Source: an uncultured Bacteroidales bacterium (GTDB taxonomy: Bacteria > Bacteroidota > Bacteroidia > Bacteroidales > ML635J-15). From it: a stretch of DNA of 48,699 bases. Made by a program: the position numbers and the translations under genes. The DNA lies in NCBI GenBank assembly GCA_937982115.1, contig CALJNE010000052.1, forward strand, positions 1 through 48,699, written 5' to 3'. Position 1 is the stretch's first letter. Every line of letters begins with the position of its first letter. Of this stretch, positions 1 through 8,167 are shown in pieces. The notes under the pieces were generated by a model, which saw nothing but the letters and a program-made list of their open reading frames with translations, did not search any database and had not been told where the DNA came from.

Positions 1-95
1 TAAAACTTTGGACTGTTACAATAAGGACAATTTGTAACTTCCAAAACGGAAGTGTAAAGATTAACAAGCCTTTTATCGTAAAGTTCAGATGGCAT
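1..95 (-). CDS. Partial transposase-like protein, zinc-ribbon N-terminus (runs off left edge)
   Basis: Reading the minus strand from an ATG at 93-95 gives 31 codons without a stop before the window ends. The visible part ends in VTNCPYCNSPKF, nearly the same as VTNCPYCNSTKF in the transposase-like protein at 13709-14668; the leucine/tyrosine spacing before it also matches. The CPYC pair would be the first half of an N-terminal zinc ribbon as in IS1595-type transposases. The gene is cut by the window edge, so nothing can be said about its catalytic domain. A TATTTTTG promoter box lies 15 bases upstream, the same box found before the second copy. The family match is seen in the sequence; the function is inferred. 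Confidence 0.7.
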   Translation of the reverse strand, partial: MPSELYDKRLVNLYTSVLEVTNCPYCNSPKF

Positions 96-110
96 TAGTA
101 AGATTTTTTG

Positions 111-118
111 CAAAAATA
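111..118 (-). promoter_or_regulatory. Candidate -7 box (TATTTTTG) for the left-edge transposase-like gene
   Basis: The minus strand reads TATTTTTG, matching the Bacteroidetes -7 consensus TAnnTTTG, 15 bases before the ATG. No well-spaced -33 TTTG is seen. Confidence 0.4.
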
Positions 119-207
119 AAATTTTTCCACAATATTTTGTATTAAAGTATTAAATTTTGATGAAACTTTTTTCTTAATTCAAATCGCAAATTATATCAGC
201 CTCTCAG
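118..207. repeat. Degenerate intergenic repeat, copy 1
   Basis: It aligns with 388-480 at a constant offset of 270 bases. Shared blocks are AAAATTTTTCCACA, TGTATTAAAG, AAACTTTTTT and AATTCAAAT. I estimate roughly 70-75% identity by eye. Its first 25 bases recur exactly at 41818-41842. Confidence 0.6.
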
Positions 208-387
208 ATTTTTTTGAACTTCAGTTTATAAATAATAGTTAATAACTCAGTCAAAATTTTTCCACTATTTTCAGAATCACAGTACATATTTCTTAGAAAA
301 ATCTTTACTGAAAAAAACCTAAAAAAGCCAATAACTTGTTCTTATTGAATTTTGAGTGGTTTTTAATCCTTTTATTGGGGAGCAGTG

Positions 388-480
388 AAAATTTTTCCAC
401 ATTTTTCTGTATTAAAGCACATCATTTCTGTTAAAACTTTTTTCGAATTCAAATATGTGAATAATATCCGACAACTCTCG
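388..480. repeat. Degenerate intergenic repeat, copy 2
   Basis: This is the second copy of the unit at 118-207, with the same order of blocks: AAAATTTTTCCACA, then TGTATTAAAG, then a T-rich stretch and GAATTCAAAT. The copies have diverged, so this is an old duplication or a family of related sites. Confidence 0.55.
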
Positions 481-632
481 TTTCTGTAGATACACTTGAA
501 TAATAAGGTTTACAAATACTTAAAAATTACACAATTTTTTGTATTACAGTAATAAATTTGCAATCATGCTCCGCCAAAATTTCAATCCCATTACCTTTAT
601 TTAAAAGATTTTTTATTTTTGCAAATCTCTAT

Positions 633-640
633 TATCTTTG
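633..640 (+). promoter_or_regulatory. Candidate -7 box (TATCTTTG) for the 5'-nucleotidase gene
   Basis: TATCTTTG matches TAnnTTTG and lies 25 bases before the ATG at 666. The upstream -33 element is not clear. Confidence 0.45.
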
Positions 641-665
641 CAAAAACCTCTAATTCATTAAAAAA

Positions 666-2477
666 ATGAAAAACAGAAATTTATTTCTATTATTGATTGT
701 TTTAATTCCATTTTTATCTTATGCACAATCCAAAAGCGGAAAAATCATTATTCTTCACACTAATGATTTGCACAGTAATTTAACTGGATTTGGACCCGAA
801 ATTGAATATACTCCTTGTTTAGTTAGAGATGATAACACTTATGGTGGATTTAGCAGGATTGCTGCCGTCATTCAAAATGAAAGACGCAGTTTTCCTGATC
901 AAGTTATTGTTTTAGATGCCGGAGATTTTTTGATGGGAACTTTTTTTCACTTGTTTGAACAGGATCATGGGTTTCAATTAGGATTAATGAAAAAGATGGG
1001 TTATGATGTTGTCTCTATTGGTAATCATGAATTTGATTTTGGACCGGAAGCATTGGCTAAAATTATTAATTCTACTCTTAACAATTATGGAGAAATACCG
1101 GCTTTAACACTTGCTAATATTGAATTTTCTAAAAAATCAAACAAAGATGATGCTTTAGAAGATTTATACAATAAGGGCATTATAAATCCTTACACAATTA
1201 TTGAGCGAGGAGGAATAAGAATTGGTGTTTTTGGTTTATTAGGAGTTGATGCAGACAATGTTTCTCCCTATAAAAAACCTTTGAAAGTTAATAATCGAAT
1301 AAAGAAAGCAAAACAAATTGTCAAGGTTTTAAGGACTAAGGAAAATGTAGATTTGATTATTTGTCTTTCACATTGCGGAGTAGCCTATGATTCAAAATCA
1401 GGTAAGTGGTCTGGTGAAGATGTTGAGTTGGCTGAAAAAGTTAAAGGAATTGATATAATTGTCGGGGGACATACTCATCATGAGATAATGGATCCTATAG
1501 TTATAAATAACACATACATATTACAAACCGGTTCACAAGGTAAAAAAATTGGCAGGTTAGAGATCAATTTGAACCAGGGTAAAATTGCAAATGCTAAATA
1601 TCAATTGATAAATATTGATGACAACATCTATGGAGACTGCAAAATTCATCAGGAAATTGCCGGACGTATTAAATTAATTGATGATGAGTTACTAAAACCT
1701 ATGGGATTAGGTTACTTCAGACCACTTGCAGAAACTAATTTCGAGTTGGAATCCAGTGAGCAACAAAATCTCGACAGTACAAATTTAGGACCTTTCATAG
1801 CCGATGCTTTAAAATATTATATAAATAATTATAGTCCGGTTAAAACGGACATTACTATGGTAGCTGCAGGAGTGATCAGAGACAAAATTTATGTTGGAAA
1901 TAAAGGAATTCAATCAGCTCCTGATATTTTTAGGATAATGAGTTTAGGTGAGGGAGATGATAATATTCCGGGATACCCACTTGCGATGGTTTATTTAACA
2001 GGCAGAGAGATTAAAAATATTATTGAGTTGTTACTTGTTGCACAAAAAATGAAGCCCTCATATTATTGTTTCTACAGTGGTGTAAAAGTTGAATATGACG
2101 GTACAAAAGGATTTTTAAAGAAAATCAATAAGATTTATATTGGTGATGAAAATGTTGATTTTTCAAAGAAAAGTAAAAAACTTTACGCTGTAGCGGCAAA
2201 TTCATACATGTTGGATTTTGTCGGCGAGATAAACGGAATGACCTTCGGACTTGTTAAAGTAATTCCTAAAGATTTGAATGGAAATAAAATTAAAAATAAT
2301 AAAAGCACCTGGATAGATTTTGATAATCAAAAACAGGGCATACAGGAAGGTAAAGAATGGTTGGCATTGATTAAATACCTTCAATCATTTAAGGATCTGA
2401 ACAACAATAACATTCCTGATATTCACGATAGCTACATAAAACCTGCACCTAGAATTATTGATATAAGTACAAAATAA
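666..2477 (+). CDS. Secreted 5'-nucleotidase / UshA-type metallophosphoesterase
   Basis: A 603-residue two-domain protein of the bifunctional UDP-sugar hydrolase/5'-nucleotidase family. Residues 1-20 are a signal peptide ending SYAQ, so it works outside the inner membrane. The N-terminal calcineurin-like domain shows the metal motifs HTNDLH (31-36), DAGDF, GNHEFDFG and GGHTHHE in the usual order. The rest (from about 340) fits the 5'-nucleotidase C-terminal substrate-binding domain, with an asparagine/aspartate-rich tail (DLNNNNIPDIHD). It probably removes phosphate from extracellular nucleotides, freeing nucleosides and phosphate. It is monocistronic and converges on the rhomboid gene, with 23 bases between the stops. 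The family is clear; the exact substrate is not. Confidence 0.88.
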   Translation: MKNRNLFLLLIVLIPFLSYAQSKSGKIIILHTNDLHSNLTGFGPEIEYTPCLVRDDNTYGGFSRIAAVIQNERRSFPDQVIVLDAGDFLMGTFFHLFEQDHGFQLGLMKKMGYDVVSIGNHEFDFGPEALAKIINSTLNNYGEIPALTLANIEFSKKSNKDDALEDLYNKGIINPYTIIERGGIRIGVFGLLGVDADNVSPYKKPLKVNNRIKKAKQIVKVLRTKENVDLIICLSHCGVAYDSKSGKWSGEDVELAEKVKGIDIIVGGHTHHEIMDPIVINNTYILQTGSQGKKIGRLEINLNQGKIANAKYQLINIDDNIYGDCKIHQEIAGRIKLIDDELLKPMGLGYFRPLAETNFELESSEQQNLDSTNLGPFIADALKYYINNYSPVKTDITMVAAGVIRDKIYVGNKGIQSAPDIFRIMSLGEGDDNIPGYPLAMVYLTGREIKNIIELLLVAQKMKPSYYCFYSGVKVEYDGTKGFLKKINKIYIGDENVDFSKKSKKLYAVAANSYMLDFVGEINGMTFGLVKVIPKDLNGNKIKNNKSTWIDFDNQKQGIQEGKEWLALIKYLQSFKDLNNNNIPDIHDSYIKPAPRIIDISTK

Positions 2478-2500
2478 ACAGTGAAATTTTTTTGTTTATA

Positions 2501-3166
2501 TCATTTGTTATTTTTATAATGATATTTTATTTCTATTTCGTCATCAACGGTATAATCAAAAGTATCATTTGAATCATCTTCATTATTATCCTCCATGGTA
2601 ATTTCTTTAGGAGGTTTAAAGATAACTGCCAACAGTATTCCTGCGATAAAACCTGATAGATGTCCTTCCCAGCTGATGTTTGTATTTTGTGGGAAAATTC
2701 CCCACACCATGCTTCCATACAAAAAAACAACAATCAGAGTAACTGACAAATTACGAACATTTCTACTTATAATTCCTGCTGTAAGAAGAAAACCCGCAAA
2801 TGAATATATCATTGCAGAAGCTCCTATATGAATACTTGAACGTCCAATAATCCAGGTAAATATACCACTCAAAAAATACGACCATATAAAAACACTAAGT
2901 GCTTTATCATTGTAGAAATAAAAAATCATGCTGCCTAAAATAAAGAAGCTACCGGTATTTGAAACAATATGTTCAATTCCTCCGTGTAAAAATGGAAATG
3001 TCAATATACCATACCATTGTTTAAATTCTCTGGGACTAAGCCCATAAGCATAAAGAGATATTCCAAGGCTGATTTCAAGAATATAGATCATCCAGAACAC
3101 AATAATAAACGTGCCAGGAATAACCATTGCATAGAACATTCTTTTTAGTTCCGTAGAGGAATTCAT
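2501..3166 (-). CDS. Rhomboid family intramembrane serine protease
   Basis: A 221-residue membrane protein with about six hydrophobic segments. The rhomboid signatures are present: HGGIEHIVSN (61-70, oxyanion His66 and Asn70), the catalytic serine motif GASA (115-118, Ser117; GASG in many relatives) and the catalytic histidine in GHLSGF (His169). The C-terminal 30 residues are acidic (EDNNEDDSNDT) and probably cytoplasmic. It would cleave transmembrane segments of membrane proteins; its substrate is unknown. It starts 11 bases after the pyrF stop, so the two are probably cotranscribed, though no functional link is evident. Confidence 0.88.
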   Translation of the reverse strand: MNSSTELKRMFYAMVIPGTFIIVFWMIYILEISLGISLYAYGLSPREFKQWYGILTFPFLHGGIEHIVSNTGSFFILGSMIFYFYNDKALSVFIWSYFLSGIFTWIIGRSSIHIGASAMIYSFAGFLLTAGIISRNVRNLSVTLIVVFLYGSMVWGIFPQNTNISWEGHLSGFIAGILLAVIFKPPKEITMEDNNEDDSNDTFDYTVDDEIEIKYHYKNNK

Positions 3167-3177
3167 AATTATTTATT

Positions 3178-4005
3178 TCATAAAATACCGTATTGTGCGA
3201 GTAGGAGTTCCATTTCTTGCTGCATTTCTTTAGCATTTTGGGCTGCAACACTATCGAAATTTTCTGTTTTATCTGCAAAAATTATTGCTCTTGAATTATT
3301 TACTAAAAGCCCGCAATTAGAATTTAGTCCGAATTTAGCAACTTCAGCAAGGCTACCACCTTGGGCTCCAACTCCCGGAACCAACAGAAAATTATCGGGA
3401 ACAATTTCCCGTATTTTTGTTAACATTTCAGCACGAGTAGCCCCAACAACGTACATCATTTTCTCTTTAGCTGCCCATTTTTGTGAAATTCTTAAAACTT
3501 TTTCAAACAAATATTCTTCATTCTCTTTTGTATATTGAAAATCATCAGCTCCTTTGTTCGAAGTAAGAGCTAGTAAAATAACCCATTTGTTTTCATAACT
3601 CAAAAACGGGCTAACGGAATCTTCTCCCATATAGGGAGCTACTGTAACAGCATCGAAATCCATTTGTTCAAAAAAAGCCTTTGCATAAAGTTGCGATGTA
3701 TTTCCAATATCACCGCGTTTTGCATCAGCAATTATAAAAACATCAGGATAATTTTTACGGATATAATCAACAGTTTTTTCAAGTTCTATCCATCCTTTAT
3801 TACCTAAGCTTTCATAAAAAGCAAGATTTGGTTTATAGGCAACAGAAAATTTCACTGTTGCATCAATAATTCTGCGATTAAACTCAAATACAGGGAATTC
3901 ATAATGATATAAAAATTCAGGAATTTTTGTTATATCAGAATCCAGTCCAACACATAAGAAACTTTTCTTTTCTTTTATTTTTTCAACCAAAGCATCGTAA
4001 CTCAT
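3178..4005 (-). CDS. pyrF: Orotidine 5'-phosphate decarboxylase
   Basis: A 275-residue cytosolic enzyme of the longer (type 2) OMP decarboxylase group, which makes UMP from OMP in the last step of pyrimidine synthesis. The active-site signature is [10 protein letters not shown] at 94-103, giving Asp94, Lys96 and Asp99 of the catalytic Asp-Lys-Asp network. The substrate-binding segments VAYKPN (56-61), the threonine-rich VTVAPYMG and [11 protein letters not shown] (phosphate-binding loop) follow in order. A promoter box (TATATTTG, 4021-4028) sits just upstream, in the tail of the preceding gene's terminator. It is followed at 11 bases by the rhomboid gene. Confidence 0.93.
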   Translation of the reverse strand: MSYDALVEKIKEKKSFLCVGLDSDITKIPEFLYHYEFPVFEFNRRIIDATVKFSVAYKPNLAFYESLGNKGWIELEKTVDYIRKNYPDVFIIADAKRGDIGNTSQLYAKAFFEQMDFDAVTVAPYMGEDSVSPFLSYENKWVILLALTSNKGADDFQYTKENEEYLFEKVLRISQKWAAKEKMMYVVGATRAEMLTKIREIVPDNFLLVPGVGAQGGSLAEVAKFGLNSNCGLLVNNSRAIIFADKTENFDSVAAQNAKEMQQEMELLLAQYGIL

Positions 4006-4020
4006 AACATTATTTTTTTA

Positions 4021-4028
4021 CAAATATA
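4021..4028 (-). promoter_or_regulatory. Candidate -7 box (TATATTTG) for pyrF
   Basis: The minus strand reads TATATTTG 15 bases before the pyrF ATG. It sits directly after the T-run of the terminator at 4034-4058. A TTTG at 4043-4046, inside the hairpin, could serve as the -33 element, though the spacing is short. Confidence 0.45.
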
Positions 4029-4033
4029 AAAAA

Positions 4034-4058
4034 AAGAGGCTGCAAATTGCAACCTCTT
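4034..4058 (-). terminator. Rho-independent terminator after the T9SS cargo gene
   Basis: The minus strand shows an AAGAGG...CCTCTT stem continued by TTGCA/TGCAG pairing with one G-U pair, followed by eight Ts. It lies 24 bases after the stop at 4082. Confidence 0.75.
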
Positions 4059-4081
4059 AATTTATGTTTAGAAATATTTTA

Positions 4082-5968
4082 CTATTTCATTAAGTTTACT
4101 TTGTAGGTGTTAACGTCAGCACCGTTGATAACTTTAACGAAATAAGTTCCGTTAGCATATTTGCTCATATCAACAGTATTGAAAATCTGAGCATTTTCAA
4201 TATTTTCAATAATCTGACCCATCATGTTAACAATTTGAACTTTAGCTCCGGCAACGTTTTCGATATTTAAAACTCCGTTGCTTGGGTTAGGATAGATGTT
4301 AATGTTATTGTTAACTACATTATTTTCAGCATTTACTAGGTCTATAGAAGATACTCTTACACCAAGTCCTCCAAGACCCCAGTTAGATAAAGAAACCCAT
4401 TGATTTGCAAAACTTCCGGATAAGAAGTACCATTTTGTTCCCCAAATACTGTGTTTATCAGTTTTGTCATAACCAATATAAAATTTATTACCTGCACCGT
4501 TGTAGTATATTTCAATACCTACTAAAATTTCTTTAGCATCTTCGCCATCCAGAGTTACAAAAACTTCATCGCTTGGGTTAACATGTTTCCAGGTGCCAAG
4601 GTCTCCTTCTATAATTTCAATAAATTCTGATGTTGCTAAATCAACCCAGCTTGAAGAACCTTGATCATATTGCATAACATGAGCAATGAAAGCAGTTCCA
4701 GGAGTTGTATTCGGTCCAATGAAAACACTTACTGTACGAATATATTCTTCGAACATATATAAATATGTTGTACCCATCATTTCACCATCATTACCACCAA
4801 TTGAATAATTGCTGGGAGTTACTTGAGCTGTAATATTGTCAATATCTCTACCAAATTGGTCAGGAGTAACCATGAAGGAACTTTCGTAAGTGTTATCTGC
4901 TTCGTTAGCATCAGTTTGTCCTTGAATTGATAATGTATATTCAACGCGATACATTCCAAGCATTGGATTAGCTCCCAAATATAAATCTTCTAATAAATCT
5001 AAAGTATCAATAGCATCAGTTGCCATTGGAGTACCGGTAACATTTTTATTATAAATCTGAGTTTCTGCAGGATTGAAAACTTTTACATTTACCACGGGAG
5101 TTACAGTAGCAGTACCTTTATTTTGAACTTTAATATTAAACCAAGAAACTGCATTTGGAGTGTCATATTGAGCTTGAGGAATTTGTCCATAGTGTGAACT
5201 TAAATGGAAATAATCAGCATATTGTGGATTTGTATAATCAACACCTTCGAAGAAGTTTACTACTGCCCAATTCAAAGCCATATCGTATTCTGGAGTAGCT
5301 GTGATCATAATGTCGTCAATTTGCCATCCGTAGCCGGCACCATACTGATCATTATCACTCGGATTGTACCATCTGAAACGGATGGATACGTTTGGTTGGT
5401 TTCCCATACCAGGAATCAATAATTCTGGATAATCTGGAGCAAATTGATTTGTTGTCGTACTATTATTAATAGTTACTGCTACAGGAGTCCATGAATTACC
5501 ACCATCCAAAGAATAATCAACATAACATTCGTCATAGTTGAATTTTCTGAAATTTTGAGTCCATGATAATTTTGGAACTGCATAACCTGTTGTGTTAATT
5601 CCGTCGAATCTGATCCAGCAGTTAAACGGATCTACGTTTGCTGAAAGAAGATCAGGAATTCCGGTAACACCTGCAAATTTTCCTGTTGTGCTTGTAGGAG
5701 CATCTGTAATCCAACCCATGTATTGTCCAAATTGAGGAGGGAAATTTGTTGTAACACCAACAGCCCATGATTTTGTACCTTCATCAGCACCAAAACTCCA
5801 TGTTACTGCTCCGTCAAAATTTTCTTCCCAAAGAGCACCACCTTTGTTTTCTTTTTTCACAGATACAACATCTTTCTTTTCTTTTGCAATTTTAAATTCT
5901 GCACTGTACTGTGCAAAAACACTACTTGCGAAAATTGCTAACACAAATAAAATTGTAACTTTTCTCAT
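4082..5968 (-). CDS. Secreted T9SS cargo protein with choice-of-anchor J-like domain
   Basis: A 628-residue secreted protein. Residues 1-19 are a signal peptide ending in VFAQ. Residues of about 45-225 (WEENFDG to QIDDIMITA) resemble the jelly-roll choice-of-anchor J domain found in Bacteroidetes surface adhesins and peptidases. The middle (about 260-370) resembles CARDB-like repeats (NKGTATVTPVVNVKVFNP). The last 75 residues, starting IYPNPSNGVLNIENV and ending YKVNLMK, form a type A T9SS sorting domain, so the protein is probably exported by the type IX system. No catalytic motif is visible, so adhesion or scaffold is the better guess than enzyme. It has a strong promoter, with -33 and -7 boxes at 6007-6035, and its own terminator. 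Confidence 0.8.
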   Translation of the reverse strand: MRKVTILFVLAIFASSVFAQYSAEFKIAKEKKDVVSVKKENKGGALWEENFDGAVTWSFGADEGTKSWAVGVTTNFPPQFGQYMGWITDAPTSTTGKFAGVTGIPDLLSANVDPFNCWIRFDGINTTGYAVPKLSWTQNFRKFNYDECYVDYSLDGGNSWTPVAVTINNSTTTNQFAPDYPELLIPGMGNQPNVSIRFRWYNPSDNDQYGAGYGWQIDDIMITATPEYDMALNWAVVNFFEGVDYTNPQYADYFHLSSHYGQIPQAQYDTPNAVSWFNIKVQNKGTATVTPVVNVKVFNPAETQIYNKNVTGTPMATDAIDTLDLLEDLYLGANPMLGMYRVEYTLSIQGQTDANEADNTYESSFMVTPDQFGRDIDNITAQVTPSNYSIGGNDGEMMGTTYLYMFEEYIRTVSVFIGPNTTPGTAFIAHVMQYDQGSSSWVDLATSEFIEIIEGDLGTWKHVNPSDEVFVTLDGEDAKEILVGIEIYYNGAGNKFYIGYDKTDKHSIWGTKWYFLSGSFANQWVSLSNWGLGGLGVRVSSIDLVNAENNVVNNNINIYPNPSNGVLNIENVAGAKVQIVNMMGQIIENIENAQIFNTVDMSKYANGTYFVKVINGADVNTYKVNLMK

Positions 5969-6006
5969 AATTTTTAATTTTAATTTAATTGTTAATTAAC
6001 ATAGCA

Positions 6007-6035
6007 CAAATATAAATAAATTTTTTATTCACAAA
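6007..6035 (-). promoter_or_regulatory. Bacteroidetes promoter, -33 TTTG and -7 TATATTTG
   Basis: The minus strand shows TTTG (6032-6035), 17 bases, then TATATTTG (6007-6014). This is one of the clearest two-box promoters in the window. It drives the T9SS cargo gene starting at 5968. Confidence 0.6.
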
Positions 6036-6795
6036 AATTTTTTAACTTTTGTTTCCTATATAACTGCAAATTTTTAAAAAAGGTTGCATAAGCTGTGGTA
6101 ATAGAAATAATAAAACCTATCAATCCATCTAAAAATCCTAATTTTATTATGTAAATAATAAAAAATTTTGTACAGAATGATGTATAAACTTTCAAAAGGC
6201 TTGCTCTTTTCCCGTTTTTAAATTCTTTTTCAGCACTTTCGGCGGCATATTTAATGCTTCGTTGAAAATGTTCCAGATAAGAATTATAGGTATAGTGTAA
6301 CAAATCTCCTTTCAAGTGTAATATTTCCGGTTTTGTTTTAAAAACAAGTTTTTCATGTACCATTCCTTCCCAATTGCCGAAATTTTTATTCCATAATCTT
6401 ATTTTTTTATCAGGATACCAGCCACAAGATCGCACAGCTTTTCCACAATAAAAGTTTAATCGGTTAAAACTAAAAGCAATATTCCGGTTTTCTAAATTTT
6501 TTAAGGAAAGTATTGATTTTCTAAGTTCATCACTCAGCACTTCGTCAGCATCAATATTTAAAACAAAATTATATTTCGTAAGATTTGCGGCATAAGATTT
6601 TTGAGTACCATAATCTTTAAACTCATTGAAATAAAACCTTACATTATAAGCTTCGCAAATTTCTTTTGTTTTATCAATCGAACCGGAATCAACAACAACA
6701 ATATCATCACTTAAATCACTAACTGATTTTAAGCAACGTTCGATATTTTTTTCTTCATTAAGAGTAATTATTGCTACACTGAATTTAAAATTCAT
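6025..6795 (-). CDS. Family 2 glycosyltransferase (WaaE/KdtX-like)
   Basis: A 256-residue GT-A fold glycosyltransferase. The N-terminus SVAIITLNEEKNIERCLKS binds the nucleotide sugar; VVVDSGSIDKT and the metal-binding NIDADEVLSD (DXD-like) follow. The middle holds RLNFYCGKAVRSCGWYPD and WEGMVHEKL, typical of the LPS beta-1,4-glucosyltransferase (WaaE) subgroup, and a hydrophobic C-terminal stretch may bind the membrane. It probably adds a sugar to lipopolysaccharide core or another surface glycan at the inner face of the membrane. It is a single gene with its own promoter box at 6831-6838. The family is sure; donor and acceptor are not. Confidence 0.85.
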   Translation of the reverse strand: MNFKFSVAIITLNEEKNIERCLKSVSDLSDDIVVVDSGSIDKTKEICEAYNVRFYFNEFKDYGTQKSYAANLTKYNFVLNIDADEVLSDELRKSILSLKNLENRNIAFSFNRLNFYCGKAVRSCGWYPDKKIRLWNKNFGNWEGMVHEKLVFKTKPEILHLKGDLLHYTYNSYLEHFQRSIKYAAESAEKEFKNGKRASLLKVYTSFCTKFFIIYIIKLGFLDGLIGFIISITTAYATFFKNLQLYRKQKLKNFCE

Positions 6796-6830
6796 TTTAT
6801 GGTTTTTATAGTTTTCAACTTTAGTTCGAG

Positions 6831-6838
6831 CAAATATA
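6831..6838 (-). promoter_or_regulatory. Candidate -7 box (TATATTTG) for the glycosyltransferase gene
   Basis: TATATTTG on the minus strand, 35 bases before the start codon; no clear -33 element. Confidence 0.4.
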
Positions 6839-6900
6839 AAGAAATTATTCTTTTGAAATCGTATGTATAGGAAAAATCAAAGATCCATTATAAAAAAAAA

Positions 6901-6926
6901 ATGAGCTGCATTTTCGTACAGCTCAT
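6901..6926 (-). terminator. Terminator at the end of the lysine cluster
   Basis: ATGAGCTG pairs with CAGCTCAT (8 bp, extended by TG/CA pairs inside the loop). On the minus strand it is followed by a run of nine Ts. It lies 22 bases after the thiolase stop and marks the 3' end of the cluster. Confidence 0.8.
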
Positions 6927-6947
6927 CATAAGATAAAAAAAGATTTT

Positions 6948-8153
6948 TTATACATTTTTAAGAATTATGGCAGTCCCCATTCCGCCACCAATACATAATG
7001 AAGCAAGTCCGAAAGTATTGTTTGAACGTTTCATTTCATGTATAAGAGTAACGATAATTCTATTACCGCTTGCACCTATTGGATGCCCTAAAGCTATAGC
7101 TCCTCCGTTTTTATTACATTTTTCTTCGAAAAATTTCATATCCACGCCATGGTCCAGACAAAGCTGCTTAATAACTCCAAGAGATTGAGCTGCAAATGCC
7201 TCATTTAATTCCAATACTTCAATATCTGTTAATTTTAAATTTGCATTATTTAATGCATTTTTAATTGCAGGAACAGGTCCCATGCCCATAATTTTAGGGT
7301 CAACACCTCCCTGACCAACCGCAACAATTTCCACTAATGGAGTTAAATTATATTTTTTTATTGCATCTCCAGAAGCTACCAATACAAACGAAGCTCCATC
7401 GTTTATTCCTGAAGCATTGCCAGCTGTAACAGTTCCGTCCTTTTTGAATGCAGGTCTTAATGCTGATAATTTTTCAAGATTAGTTGACCTATTAATATAT
7501 TCATCTTTATCAAAAACTAAAGTTTCTTTTTTTGTAACAATATTAATAGGAACAATTTCTTTGTCAAAATTTCCGGCATCTTGAGCTTTAGCAGCTTTTA
7601 TTTGAGAATCGGCAGCGAATTTATCTTGTTCTTCTCTCGAGATATTGTATTGTTCAGCAATATTTTCTGCTGTAATTCCCATGTGATAGTCATTGTAGGC
7701 ATCCCATAAACCGTCAGTTATCATGTGGTCAGTTACAGTAAAATTTCCCATTTTTACACCGTTACGCACTGTATGTGGCAGTAGCATAGCTGCTTGAGAC
7801 ATATTTTCCGTTCCACCTGCAAGAACAAGGTCGGACATTCCAGCCTGAACAGACAGAAATGCATTAGACACTGACTTCATCCCCGATCCGCAAACCATGT
7901 TAAGAGAATAAGCCGGAACTTCAACCGGAATACCTCCCTTGATGGCACATTGACGACCAACACCTTGTCCTTGTCCTGCCGATAAAATATTTCCAACAAT
8001 TACTTCATCAATTGCAGAAGTGTCAATTTTTGTATTTTCAATAATGTTTTTTATTACGGCAGCTCCTAATTCTGAAGCAGAAAAACCTGCCAGAGAGCCT
8101 CCAAATTTACCTATTGCAGTACGTTTTGCAGCAACAATATAGACTTTTTTCAT
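6948..8153 (-). CDS. Acetyl-CoA C-acetyltransferase (thiolase)
   Basis: A 401-residue cytosolic biosynthetic/degradative type II thiolase that splits acetoacetyl-CoA with CoA into two acetyl-CoA. The nucleophile is Cys88 in SLNMVCGSGMKS. The second active-site motif GGAIALGHPIGASG carries the histidine, and the C-terminal GLASLCIGGGMG carries the acid/base cysteine. It is the last gene of the lysine cluster, 14 bases after the CoA-transferase B subunit, and followed by a terminator. In this context it is the final step of lysine carbon flow, using acetoacetyl-CoA made both by CoA transfer onto acetoacetate and, if the aminotransferase is Kat, directly from 3-aminobutyryl-CoA. Confidence 0.93.
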   Translation of the reverse strand: MKKVYIVAAKRTAIGKFGGSLAGFSASELGAAVIKNIIENTKIDTSAIDEVIVGNILSAGQGQGVGRQCAIKGGIPVEVPAYSLNMVCGSGMKSVSNAFLSVQAGMSDLVLAGGTENMSQAAMLLPHTVRNGVKMGNFTVTDHMITDGLWDAYNDYHMGITAENIAEQYNISREEQDKFAADSQIKAAKAQDAGNFDKEIVPINIVTKKETLVFDKDEYINRSTNLEKLSALRPAFKKDGTVTAGNASGINDGASFVLVASGDAIKKYNLTPLVEIVAVGQGGVDPKIMGMGPVPAIKNALNNANLKLTDIEVLELNEAFAAQSLGVIKQLCLDHGVDMKFFEEKCNKNGGAIALGHPIGASGNRIIVTLIHEMKRSNNTFGLASLCIGGGMGTAIILKNV

Positions 8154-8167
8154 AATAGTAAATTTTA

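Larger units (their letters stand above)
96..665. other. AT-rich intergenic region with degenerate repeats
   Basis: No convincing open frame lies in these 570 bases. They hold two related copies of a roughly 90-base unit (118-207 and 388-480), a weaker core near 255-300 and another near 530-570. The core AATTTTTCCAC recurs at about 120, 256 and 390. A near-identical core occurs again at 41818-41842. The far right end holds the promoter of the 5'-nucleotidase gene. Confidence 0.6.

Noticed and set aside
118-400. TTTTTCCACA words as DnaA boxes of a replication origin
   Set aside because: They fit a relaxed DnaA box (TTWTNCACA), but there are only three, they belong to longer repeats, and no dnaA, dnaN or other origin-linked gene lies nearby.
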